Positions 18,200-26,140 of a stretch of DNA of 46,157 nucleotides are shown here, one piece after another (the first letter of the stretch is position 1; every line of letters begins with the position of its first letter). The position numbers and the translations under genes are program-made. The notes under the pieces were generated by a model. That model had not been told where the DNA came from, made no database searches, and worked only from the letters and a program-made list of their open reading frames with translations. The DNA comes from JAUUSJ01 sp051880475 (lineage in GTDB: Bacteria; Bacillota; Clostridia; Lachnospirales; Lachnospiraceae). Location: NCBI GenBank assembly GCA_051880475.1, contig JBJEOA010000039.1, forward strand, positions 1 to 46,157, read 5' to 3'.

Positions 18200-20119
18200 T
18201 TACTCTCCCTGTAATGCCTTTACTTCCTCTAACCACAAAGAAACACTTGCATCACTTGGCATTCTCCAATCTCCTCTCGGAGAAAGTGCAATAGAACCAA
18301 CTTTTGGACCATCTGGAATACAAGAACGCTTAAACTGCTGTGCAAAAAATCTCCAGTAAAAGGTTCTAAGCCATTTTAAAATTACCTCATCACTATAAAC
18401 ACCATCAAACGTCTGCTTTGCGATTCGATAAATCTTTGTAGGTGAAAATCCAAAACGAATGATATAGTATAAGAAGAAATCATGCAGTTCATAAGGTCCA
18501 ACTAAATCTTCTGTTTTTTGAGAAATCACTCCGTCCACTGGAGGAAGAAGCTCTGGACTTACTGGTGTATCAAGAACATCTAAGAGAGCCTCCTCTAGTT
18601 CTTTATTTTCACAAGTATCTGCATAATATTTTACTAAATGTCGAACTAAAGTTTTTGGAACAGAAGCGTTCACTCCATACATAGACATATGGTCCCCATT
18701 ATAAGTTGCCCATCCAAGTGCTAACTCGGACATATCTCCTGTACCAATAACCATACCATTTGACTTATTTGCCAAATCCATCAAAATCTGTGTTCTCTCA
18801 CGAGCCTGAGAGTTTTCATATGTGACATCATGAATTTCTTTATCATGGTCAATATCACGAAAATGCTGCTCTACTGCTTTTACAATATTTACCTCTTTTA
18901 AAGTTGTGCCAAGAGTTTTCGCCAATGTAAGTGCATTATGATACGTTCTATCTGTAGTTCCGTAGCAAGGCATTGTCACAGAGAGAATTTTTTTGCGGTC
19001 TAACCCTAGTTTATCAAAAGCCGCCACTGTGACAAGAAGTGCCAAAGTAGAATCAAGTCCTCCTGAAAGTCCAATCACGGCAGACTGACAATGAGTATGC
19101 TCTAGTCTCTTCTTAAGTCCCATAGCCTGAATCGTTAAAATTTCCTCACAGCGCTTTTCTTTGTCAAATTTCTCATTTGGAATAAAAGGAGTTCTAGAAA
19201 ACTTTCTCGTCAATTTCGTATCGTCCTCTTTTAATGAAAAATATACTTTCTCATACTTTGCCTCTCCCTCTGGCAAGTATGTCGTCATCTTTCTCCTATC
19301 TGCCACAAGACGATATAAGTCAATCTCTCCATAAATTGTCTCATTACAAAAACGTTTGGATTCTTTTATACAAGAACCATTCTCTGAGATGATATTATGA
19401 GCACTGTACACAACGTCTGTCGTGGACTCTCCCTCACCTGCATCGGCATAAATATAGGCAGAAACTAATCTGGCAGATTGAGAGTGAATCAAATTTCTTC
19501 TATAAGTATCCTTTGCCGTCGTCTCCACACTAGCAGATAAATTACAGATAACGGTCGCACCATTTACAGCGTGAATCGTACTTGGAGGGAGTGGTGCCCA
19601 TAAATCTTCACATATCTCGCATGACACAATAAGCTCATCCATCTCCTCACAACAAAATAAAATATTCATGCCAAACGGAACTTCTTCTCCTCCAATGCGA
19701 ATCATTTTTACTTCTTTATTTCCCTGTGCGAAATGTCTCGCCTCGTAAAATTCTCCGTAGTTTGGCAAATAATACTTTGGTACTATTCCAAGCAATTTTC
19801 CGTTTTGAATTGCTGCTGCACAGTTATATAGCTTATGCTCCACAATAAATGGAAGCCCAACCCATAATAGTAAATCAGAGCCTTTTGTCGCCTCAACAAT
19901 GCGAATCAACTGCCTTTTTACTTCTCGAAGCATCGGCTCTTGTAAAAACAAATCACTGCATGTATATCCCGTCATACAAAGCTCTGGCAATACTAAAATT
20001 TTTGCTCTCTCACTTTTTGCATCTTCATAGCATTTTAAAATTAAATCCGTATTATATATTGGGTCTGCCACTCTCACTTTTGGAGTAGCCGCACCCACTT
20101 TAACGAAACCGTCTCTCAT
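18200..20119 (-). CDS. nadE: Glutamine-dependent NAD+ synthetase
   Basis: NadE amidates nicotinic acid adenine dinucleotide to NAD+ with ammonia from glutamine. The 639-residue two-domain form has an N-terminal nitrilase-fold glutaminase with Glu46 (LPELCMTGYT), Lys115 (PKYYLPNYGEF) and Cys170 (SCEICEDLW), and a C-terminal ATP-pyrophosphatase synthetase with the PP-loop SGGLDST near 350. GTGDMSELALGW is also typical. The ATG at 20119 follows GAGAGGAAAATAAA. It has its own promoter and looks monocistronic. Confidence 0.96.
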   Translation of the reverse strand: MRDGFVKVGAATPKVRVADPIYNTDLILKCYEDAKSERAKILVLPELCMTGYTCSDLFLQEPMLREVKRQLIRIVEATKGSDLLLWVGLPFIVEHKLYNCAAAIQNGKLLGIVPKYYLPNYGEFYEARHFAQGNKEVKMIRIGGEEVPFGMNILFCCEEMDELIVSCEICEDLWAPLPPSTIHAVNGATVICNLSASVETTAKDTYRRNLIHSQSARLVSAYIYADAGEGESTTDVVYSAHNIISENGSCIKESKRFCNETIYGEIDLYRLVADRRKMTTYLPEGEAKYEKVYFSLKEDDTKLTRKFSRTPFIPNEKFDKEKRCEEILTIQAMGLKKRLEHTHCQSAVIGLSGGLDSTLALLVTVAAFDKLGLDRKKILSVTMPCYGTTDRTYHNALTLAKTLGTTLKEVNIVKAVEQHFRDIDHDKEIHDVTYENSQARERTQILMDLANKSNGMVIGTGDMSELALGWATYNGDHMSMYGVNASVPKTLVRHLVKYYADTCENKELEEALLDVLDTPVSPELLPPVDGVISQKTEDLVGPYELHDFFLYYIIRFGFSPTKIYRIAKQTFDGVYSDEVILKWLRTFYWRFFAQQFKRSCIPDGPKVGSIALSPRGDWRMPSDASVSLWLEEVKALQGE

Positions 20120-20173
20120 TTTATTTTCCTCTCTTTTAAATTAATACGCTTAATTCACAGTCATCACCGTAAT

Positions 20174-20202
20174 AGTATACCATTTTTTTTGTATAATTAC
20201 AA
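20174..20202 (-). promoter_or_regulatory. nadE promoter
   Basis: On the minus strand, TTGTAA and TATACT are separated by 17 bases, about 55 bases upstream of the nadE start. Confidence 0.6.
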
Positions 20203-20300
20203 TCAATCGAAAACTATATTTTATTTTAAAAAAAATAGCAATTTATAGAGTCACCGTAAATAAAAATCCCTTTATATTGCTTCGCCACCAAAGACTTTCT

Positions 20301-20335
20301 AAAAAGAAAAGACCCACACAAAACTTGTGTAGGTC
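20301..20335 (-). terminator. Terminator after dapB
   Basis: On the minus strand GACCTACACAA pairs with TTGTGTGGGTC (11 bp including one G-U) across a 3-nt loop, followed by TTTTCTTTTT. It lies just past the dapB stop. Confidence 0.85.
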
Positions 20336-20344
20336 CTCATATTT

Positions 20345-21100
20345 TTATCCAATAACGTCACTCATATTATAAAGTCCCGCTGGCTTTCCTGCCAAATAAA
20401 TAGCTGCTGAGATTGCACCTTTTCCAAAAATAGCTCTAGAATAAGCTGTATGCTTAAATTCAATTACCTCATCTGTTCCAGCGAAAATAATCTCATGCTC
20501 TCCTACAATTGTTCCACCGCGAACTGCACTAATACCAATCTCTTTTTTCTCTCTAGGCTGGCGAAGAGGAGAACGGTCATATGTGTAGGCATATTCGTTA
20601 TTCACTGCCTCGTTAAGTGATTGTGCAAGAGCAATCGCTGTTCCAGACGGAGCATCCAATTTTCTTCTATGATGTTTCTCTACGATTTCCATATCAAAAT
20701 TTGCTGGAACTAAAATTTTTGCAGCCTCATTAATAAGTTTTAAAAGCATATTAATTCCAAGAGACATATTGGCAGAGCGAAGAACTGCTACTTTCTTACT
20801 TGCTTCTTCGACATGAACAAGCTGTTCTTCACTAAGCCCTGTTGTACATAGAACAACAGGAATTTTTGTCTCCACCGCGTAATCTAAGAGTGCATCAACT
20901 GCCTTTGCAGACGCAAAGTCAATAATCGCATCAACGGCAATATCACATTCCTCTAAACTTCCAAATACTGGATATCCATTTTTAGCTTCTGTATTAATAT
21001 CTACACCTGCAACAATTTCTACTTCTTCCATTTCATTTACAAGCTGTGTAATCACTTGACCCATGAAGCCGTTACATCCATGCATCATTAATTTTGTCAT
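20345..21100 (-). CDS. dapB: 4-hydroxy-tetrahydrodipicolinate reductase
   Basis: DapB reduces the product of DapA to tetrahydrodipicolinate with NAD(P)H, supplying DapL. The 251-residue protein has an N-terminal Rossmann glycine motif GCNGFMG (8-14), the active-site stretch EKHHRRKLDAPSGTA near 140-155 and the typical C-terminal substrate region. It follows dapA after 78 bases on the same strand and ends at a strong terminator, so dapA-dapB form an operon under the upstream lysine riboswitch. Confidence 0.96.
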   Translation of the reverse strand: MTKLMMHGCNGFMGQVITQLVNEMEEVEIVAGVDINTEAKNGYPVFGSLEECDIAVDAIIDFASAKAVDALLDYAVETKIPVVLCTTGLSEEQLVHVEEASKKVAVLRSANMSLGINMLLKLINEAAKILVPANFDMEIVEKHHRRKLDAPSGTAIALAQSLNEAVNNEYAYTYDRSPLRQPREKKEIGISAVRGGTIVGEHEIIFAGTDEVIEFKHTAYSRAIFGKGAISAAIYLAGKPAGLYNMSDVIG

Positions 21101-21178
21101 TTTTGTATCTCCTTTAAACTACTCTGAAAATTTCTGTCCATTGGCAAACCAATCCAGTTTTTTCTTCCTTATAAATTA

Positions 21179-22066
21179 CTATAAAATTCCAACTTTTTTC
21201 ATCTCTGCTATTAACAATTCTGTGTGAGCTGGCTCTAACTCAGTCATAGGACCACGAAGTGCATTGTCAGAAAATCCCATAAGCTCAATTGCTTTCTTTA
21301 CAGGAATTGGGTTTACCTCACAAAATAGAGCATCTACAAGAGGTAAATATTTTAATTGAAGTTCTCTACTTCCGGCAATATCTCCCTCTAAAAATTTAGC
21401 TACGATATCGTGTGTCTCTCTTGGAGCTACATTGGATAATACAGAAATTACACCTTTTCCACCGAGAGATAAAATAGGAACAATCTGATCGTCATTTCCT
21501 GAATATAAATCAATATCGCCCTGTGTTTCTTGCATAACCTGTGCAACCTGAGAAATATTTCCTGATGCTTCTTTAATTCCCACAATATTATCTACCTCTT
21601 TTACGAGAGTCGCTGCTGTCTTAGGTAAAATATTGCATCCAGTTCTGCTTGGCACATTATACATAATAACAGGAATATCAATTGCTTTTGCAATTTTTGT
21701 ATAATGTTTAATTAATCCATTTTGTGTCGCTTTATTATAATAAGGAGTTACAATTAACGCACCGTCAGCTCCAACATTTTGAGCTTCCTTTGATAAATAA
21801 ATTGCTGTCTCGGTACAATTAGAACCTGTTCCTGCGATAACTGGAATTCTTCCTTTTACGATACTACAACAATTTGCAATAACTTCTAAATGTTCTTCGT
21901 GAGTTAATGTAGAAGCCTCGCCTGTAGTACCACAAATAATAATACTGTCTGTTCCATTTTCAATTTGAAACTCTATTAATTTCTCTAATTTTTCATAATC
22001 TACTTCTAATGTATTTGCCTTAAAAGGTGTAGCAAGCGCAACACCAGCACCTGTGAATATTGCCAT
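21179..22066 (-). CDS. dapA: 4-hydroxy-tetrahydrodipicolinate synthase
   Basis: DapA condenses pyruvate with aspartate semialdehyde, the committed step to diaminopimelate and lysine. The 295-residue TIM barrel shows the Schiff-base Lys165 in VGIKEASG, the catalytic Tyr136 in MYNVPSRTG, and ICGTTGEAST near 45-53. The ATG at 22066 follows AGGAGGAAATATT. The gene has a lysine riboswitch and terminator in its leader, so transcription should fall when lysine is abundant. Confidence 0.97.
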   Translation of the reverse strand: MAIFTGAGVALATPFKANTLEVDYEKLEKLIEFQIENGTDSIIICGTTGEASTLTHEEHLEVIANCCSIVKGRIPVIAGTGSNCTETAIYLSKEAQNVGADGALIVTPYYNKATQNGLIKHYTKIAKAIDIPVIMYNVPSRTGCNILPKTAATLVKEVDNIVGIKEASGNISQVAQVMQETQGDIDLYSGNDDQIVPILSLGGKGVISVLSNVAPRETHDIVAKFLEGDIAGSRELQLKYLPLVDALFCEVNPIPVKKAIELMGFSDNALRGPMTELEPAHTELLIAEMKKVGIL

Positions 22067-22150
22067 AATATTTCCTCCTTTGATTCTATGTTTTTTTATC
22101 AGTTTATGTTACTTTTTATGGTTTGTAACCATAAATAAAATTTTTGTCTT

Positions 22151-22187
22151 TGATAAAAGGAAAACCAACATATGGAATGTTGGTTTT
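22151..22187 (-). terminator. Riboswitch-controlled terminator upstream of dapA
   Basis: AAAACCAACATTCCATATGTTGGTTTT on the minus strand is an 11-bp stem (22161-22187) followed by CCTTTTATC. It lies between the lysine aptamer and dapA and is the likely expression platform. Confidence 0.8.
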
Positions 22188-22207
22188 AAAATCTTTGATA
22201 TTTAAAA

Positions 22208-22375
22208 TACAGCAGCACTCCATCTTTCGATGACAGTGATATAATTATTCACTATACCACCAGGATATGAAACTTGGGCAGCTTCTATAATCCTTCGGCA
22301 TTCTCCCCTTTCACCTGCAGTCATCTGTACCCAACATCGTGCAAGATACTTATGTCGAATGCGCCTCTACCTATT
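22208..22375 (-). promoter_or_regulatory. Lysine riboswitch (L box)
   Basis: The minus strand carries the L-box landmarks in order: AGGTAGAGGCGC (22361-22372), AAGTA, GGTGAAAGGGGAG, GCCGAAG, GGTGGTA, CACTGTCA and GGAGTGCT near the 3' end. This order and spacing match the lysine aptamer of Firmicutes. It sits between a good promoter and an intrinsic terminator ahead of dapA, the expected arrangement for lysine-induced termination. Confidence 0.93.
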
Positions 22376-22416
22376 TTCCCTTATGAAATTATAAAGTATA
22401 CTACCTTCTTATAGTT

Positions 22417-22445
22417 ATAATATCATTGCCACTCTTAAAAGTCAA
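22417..22445 (-). promoter_or_regulatory. Promoter of the dapA leader
   Basis: On the minus strand TTGACT and TATTAT are separated by exactly 17 bases, about 45 bases before the start of the lysine aptamer. The -35 is close to the stop codon of the upstream cobO-like gene. Confidence 0.75.
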
Positions 22446-22448
22446 CGC

Positions 22449-22931
22449 TTATTTTACCATACTAATACAATAAATATGTTCAGCAAACTCTGCCATTCCA
22501 CTTGGAAGACAAGAGCCAGTTAAAATAAGCTGTACTCCCTCTTCCTTTTCTTCTAGCATTTCTTTAAACTCCTCTAGAGTAATGATTCCAATATCAATCA
22601 CACCAAGAATCTCATCTATGACTAAAATATCACATTCTCCTGTGCGAACTACTTTTCTCACAAAATTCCATCCATTGCGAATATTGACAAGTTGGTCTTC
22701 TTGCAACTGTTTTGGCAAATCAGTAAAACAAGTAGCTGTCTGCTCAAAAGAAAATATCCGAATTTCAGGTTCCAATTTTCTTAAAAACTCTAATCTATCT
22801 TGATTATTGCCTTTTAAAAATTGCACAACCATAACACTTTTCCCTATACTTGCCTCCTTAATGCATAGACCAAGTGCTGCCGATGATTTTCCCTTGCCAT
22901 TTCCATAGTATATTTGTATATTCTCATCCAT
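22449..22931 (-). CDS. Cob(I)alamin adenosyltransferase-like P-loop protein
   Basis: This 160-residue protein belongs to the CobA/CobO/BtuR family, which transfers the adenosyl group of ATP to reduced corrinoids to make adenosylcobalamin. Visible features are the P-loop variant GNGKGKSSA (10-18) at the N-terminus, VVQFLKGN in the second strand, ILVIDEILG near 106-114, and a C-terminal LILTGSCLP. It is shorter than full-length CobO, mainly at the termini. Its neighbours are an SSB-like gene and dapA, with no other corrinoid gene in view, so it may serve general cobalamin activation. A divergent ATPase of the same fold is the alternative. Confidence 0.85.
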   Translation of the reverse strand: MDENIQIYYGNGKGKSSAALGLCIKEASIGKSVMVVQFLKGNNQDRLEFLRKLEPEIRIFSFEQTATCFTDLPKQLQEDQLVNIRNGWNFVRKVVRTGECDILVIDEILGVIDIGIITLEEFKEMLEEKEEGVQLILTGSCLPSGMAEFAEHIYCISMVK

Positions 22932-22998
22932 TTTCTTTCCACCTCATTAGCTTTTGGTGATATCAAAGCCTATCCTTCAGAATTTTTAAGCTTTTCTT

Positions 22999-23622
22999 TT
23001 AATCGTCAAACTCCAATTTATTGACAGAAATTTCATATGCCACTCGATTAATCATCGTATTATCTGGCATCTTTTTCTGATACTCTCTACTTTGAATTCT
23101 TCCCCAAACTTGAATATGGTCTCCCACCTTTAATTTACCTGCAAATCTTGCATTACGTCCCCAGCAAATGCAGGGAATATAATCAGATTTTCCATAAGAA
23201 CGATTTACTGCTAATAATAAATCTGCAATCTCTCTTCCAAGAGGTGTCATTCGGTAAACAGGTTCTTTGCAGATAAATCCATCTAAATAAATATAATTTG
23301 GTTTTAAATTAGATATATCATCCACTAATTCTACTTCTCTTACAAATAAAGATAAGACCAAATGATTTTTATTATTCTCATGTTTATTGTAAGAACGAAA
23401 CTGACCTTTTACTTCTATCTTCTGTCCTATGTAGTTTGTCTTTACATCAATCAAGCGTTCCGAAATCATGAGAGGTATAATATCGTTTGTGTCACTAAGT
23501 CTATTCACCAATAATTTTACTGTGTAAAACCCTTCTCCAAATACCTCGTGGCTGAAAGTAAACTCAGAAATAATTTCCCCTGCTACTGTTGCCTGATTAT
23601 TCTTAAATATTTTCTCTGTCAT
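22999..23622 (-). CDS. Single-stranded DNA-binding protein-like, two OB folds
   Basis: The 207-residue protein appears to have two SSB-like OB folds: residues about 8-105 (NNQATVAGEIISEF ... GQKIEVKGQFRSYNKH) and about 112-205 (FICKEPVYRMTPLGREIADLLLAVNRSY ... CICWGRNARFAGKLKVGDHIQVWGRIQSREY). The second half matches ordinary SSB motifs best. It lacks the acidic C-terminal tail of canonical SSB except for a short EFDD end. Such double-OB proteins are common in Clostridia beside a canonical ssb, and their role is not settled. A long-range inverted repeat lies upstream (separate entry). Confidence 0.75.
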   Translation of the reverse strand: MTEKIFKNNQATVAGEIISEFTFSHEVFGEGFYTVKLLVNRLSDTNDIIPLMISERLIDVKTNYIGQKIEVKGQFRSYNKHENNKNHLVLSLFVREVELVDDISNLKPNYIYLDGFICKEPVYRMTPLGREIADLLLAVNRSYGKSDYIPCICWGRNARFAGKLKVGDHIQVWGRIQSREYQKKMPDNTMINRVAYEISVNKLEFDD

Positions 23623-23680
23623 ACTCTTTGTTTCTCCCTTCCTGTATCACGGTCAAATTCTTTTTTATTTAACCTATTTA

Positions 23681-23781
23681 TGATTTAGTGTTTTACTCAC
23701 ATTTCTATACATATTCATGTAAGTTGAAAAATAGACGTATTTTAATAGAACATTTCTCCCCTCTAAAGCGACACTAAATCA
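23681..23781 (-). promoter_or_regulatory. Long-range inverted repeat upstream of the SSB-like gene
   Basis: TGATTTAGTGT (23681-23691) and ACACTAAATCA (23771-23781) form an 11-bp perfect inverted repeat enclosing 79 bases, about 60 bases before the SSB-like start. The rest of the 487-base intergenic stretch to typA holds the AT palindrome and the typA promoter described separately. As RNA the repeat would close a roughly 100-nt domain. No known riboswitch was recognised. Confidence 0.45.
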
Positions 23782-23927
23782 CAGGATACCTCTTTTTTTT
23801 GCGAATTTATCTCCATTTCATCCATTCGCTCTTTATATTTTTAATCAAAACCATAGCATAAAGGCTAGTATTTTTATTACTAGTTAAAACCGCTTTTCTT
23901 TCATCTTTTGTAATCTTAACCGACATT

Positions 23928-24006
23928 GTACCACATATAATATTTAAATTCAAGAAATCCTTCAAAGATATCCAAATTTAAATATTATAAACTCAAAAAA
24001 TGGTAC
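23928..24006. repeat. AT-rich perfect palindrome upstream of typA
   Basis: ATAATATTTAAATT (23937-23950) and its reverse complement (23975-23988) are separated by 24 bases, and an outer GTACCA (23928-23933)/TGGTAC (24001-24006) pair encloses them. The outer right arm abuts the typA -35. This is a cruciform, an operator, or a weak terminator for read-through. Confidence 0.6.
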
Positions 24007-24035
24007 TTGTTTCTTATTTCTTTATATGATAAAAT
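24007..24035 (+). promoter_or_regulatory. typA promoter
   Basis: TTGTTT and an extended -10 (TGATAAAAT) are separated by 17 bases, followed by an approximately 70-base leader to the typA start. The -35 is weak and the extended -10 compensates. Confidence 0.55.
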
Positions 24036-24109
24036 GAGTTCGCCTTATGATAGTGCAAAATAACTAGAGAAAATATAGATTTCAATAAATAGAAAGAAAG
24101 AAGGATACT

Positions 24110-25948
24110 ATGAAAATTTCACGAGAAGATATTAGAAATATCGCTATTATCGCTCACGTTGACCATGGAAAAACAACATTAGTTGACGAGCTTCTAAAGC
24201 AAAGCGGCGTATTTCGCGAAAATCAAGAAGTAGCTGAGCGTGTCATGGATTCCAACGATATTGAGAGAGAAAGAGGAATCACCATTTTATCCAAAAATAC
24301 CGCTGTCATGTACGATGGAATTAAAATTAATATTATTGATACACCAGGACATGCCGATTTTGGCGGAGAGGTGGAACGTGTTCTAAAAATGGTAAATGGT
24401 GTTGTGCTTGTCGTAGATGCCTTTGAAGGACCAATGCCTCAGACAAAATTTGTGCTAAAAAAAGCGTTAGAACTTAGTCTTCCTGTTATTGTCTGTGTCA
24501 ATAAAATTGACCGCCCTGAGGCGAGACCTGACGAAATTATGGATGAAGTTTTAGAGCTCTTCTTAGAGCTTGACGCAGATGATGAGCAGCTTGATTCCCC
24601 TTTTGTATATGCTTCCGCTAAGGCTGGTATTGCTATGCTAGAACTTGACGATAACGGTAAGGATATGAAACCTCTTTTTGAGACAATTATCGATCATATT
24701 CCTGCTCCAACTGGAGATCCCGATGCAGACACACAAGTTCTCATCAGTACTATCGACTATAATGAATATGTAGGACGAATCGGCATCGGTAAAGTAGATA
24801 ACGGATCGATTAAAGTCAACCAAGATTGTGTTGTCGTAAATGCACATGACCCTGAAAAAGCAAATAAAGTGAAAATTAGTAAACTCTATGAGTTTGATGG
24901 GCTTAACAGAGTAGAAGTACAAGAAGCAGGAATTGGTTCCATCGTAGCAATCTCTGGTATTCCTAATATTCATATCGGAGATACGATTTGTTCCCTGACT
25001 AATCCTCAGCCAATTCCTTTCCAAAAGATTTCAGAACCTACTATTTCGATGCAATTTTTAGTCAACGATAGTCCACTCGCAGGACGCGAGGGAAAATATG
25101 TCACAACAAGACATATTAGAGATAGACTTTTTAGAGAGTTGAACACGGATGTCAGCCTTCGCGTAGAGGAAATTGAAAATTCTGATAGCTATAAAGTATC
25201 TGGACGCGGAGAACTTCATCTTTCCGTACTTATCGAAAATATGAGACGTGAAGGATATGAGTTTGCGGTAAGCAAGGCCGAAGTTCTCTATAAAAAGGAC
25301 GAAAATGGCAAAAAATTAGAGCCGATGGAAATCGCCATCATCGACGTTCCAGAAGAGTTTTCTGGAACAATTATCGAAAAATTAAGCCAGAGAAAAGGAG
25401 AACTCCAAGGTATGTCAATGTCTAATACAGGATATTCTCGCCTTGAGTTTTCTATTCCATCTAGAGGACTTATTGGATACCGCGGTGAATTTTTAACAGA
25501 TACAAAGGGAACTGGTATTATGAATACTCTATTTAACGGATACGGTCCTTATAAGGGAGATATTCAGTATCGCAAGCAAGGTTCTCTCATCGCTTATGAG
25601 TCAGGAGAAACGATTACTTATGGTCTTTTTAATGCACAAGAAAGAGGAACTCTTTTTGTAGGACCTGGTGAGAAAGTATATGCTGGTATGGTTATAGGCC
25701 AAAACGGCAAGACAGATGACATTGAAGTAAACGTATGTAAAACGAAAAAACTTACAAACACTCGTGCTTCTGGATCTGACGATGCCCTAAAACTTACTCC
25801 TCCAAAAATTTTAAGCCTAGAGCAGGCTCTTGAATTTATCGATACCGATGAATTACTTGAGATTACTCCAAAAAATATTCGTATTCGAAAGAAAATCTTG
25901 GACCCAACTGAGCGAATGAGAGCGGCAAGAAGACAAGCAAATTCATAA
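24110..25948 (+). CDS. typA: Ribosome-associated translational GTPase TypA/BipA
   Basis: TypA/BipA is an EF-G-like GTPase that binds ribosomes and aids growth and 50S maturation at low temperature or stress. The 612-residue length is standard. G1 is AHVDHGKTTL (15-24), switch residues are in RERGITI, G3 is DTPGHADF, and G4 is NKIDRPEA. The C-terminal domain has the BipA-specific stretch with SRGLIGYRGEFLTDTKGTG and the end PTERMRAARRQ. The ATG at 24110 follows GAAAGAAGGATACT. It is a single-gene unit closed by a terminator. Confidence 0.97.
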   Translation: MKISREDIRNIAIIAHVDHGKTTLVDELLKQSGVFRENQEVAERVMDSNDIERERGITILSKNTAVMYDGIKINIIDTPGHADFGGEVERVLKMVNGVVLVVDAFEGPMPQTKFVLKKALELSLPVIVCVNKIDRPEARPDEIMDEVLELFLELDADDEQLDSPFVYASAKAGIAMLELDDNGKDMKPLFETIIDHIPAPTGDPDADTQVLISTIDYNEYVGRIGIGKVDNGSIKVNQDCVVVNAHDPEKANKVKISKLYEFDGLNRVEVQEAGIGSIVAISGIPNIHIGDTICSLTNPQPIPFQKISEPTISMQFLVNDSPLAGREGKYVTTRHIRDRLFRELNTDVSLRVEEIENSDSYKVSGRGELHLSVLIENMRREGYEFAVSKAEVLYKKDENGKKLEPMEIAIIDVPEEFSGTIIEKLSQRKGELQGMSMSNTGYSRLEFSIPSRGLIGYRGEFLTDTKGTGIMNTLFNGYGPYKGDIQYRKQGSLIAYESGETITYGLFNAQERGTLFVGPGEKVYAGMVIGQNGKTDDIEVNVCKTKKLTNTRASGSDDALKLTPPKILSLEQALEFIDTDELLEITPKNIRIRKKILDPTERMRAARRQANS

Positions 25949-25960
25949 TTTTTAAATATA

Positions 25961-26004
25961 AAAAAGATGTAAATAGTGATTTTCTTACTTTTACATCTTT
26001 TTTT
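25961..26004 (+). terminator. Terminator after typA
   Basis: AAAAAGATGTAAA (25961-25973) pairs with TTTACATCTTTTT (25990-26002), with the U-tract forming part of the descending arm. It lies 12 bases past the typA stop. Confidence 0.85.
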
Positions 26005-26140
26005 CAGACTTTACTTTTTTGTAACATTGCATTTAGTAAAAAAGAATGATATAATCTATCGAAAGGAATGCATTGTCTTTATTCATTCATATCTGATAAT
26101 GCATGATAAAAATAGTATATATCAAGAAAAGGAAATAAAG

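Noticed and set aside
25976..26140. N-terminal extension of the SpoIID-like gene
   Set aside because: It overlaps the typA terminator and would precede the signal peptide; the ATG at 26141 has the ribosome binding site.
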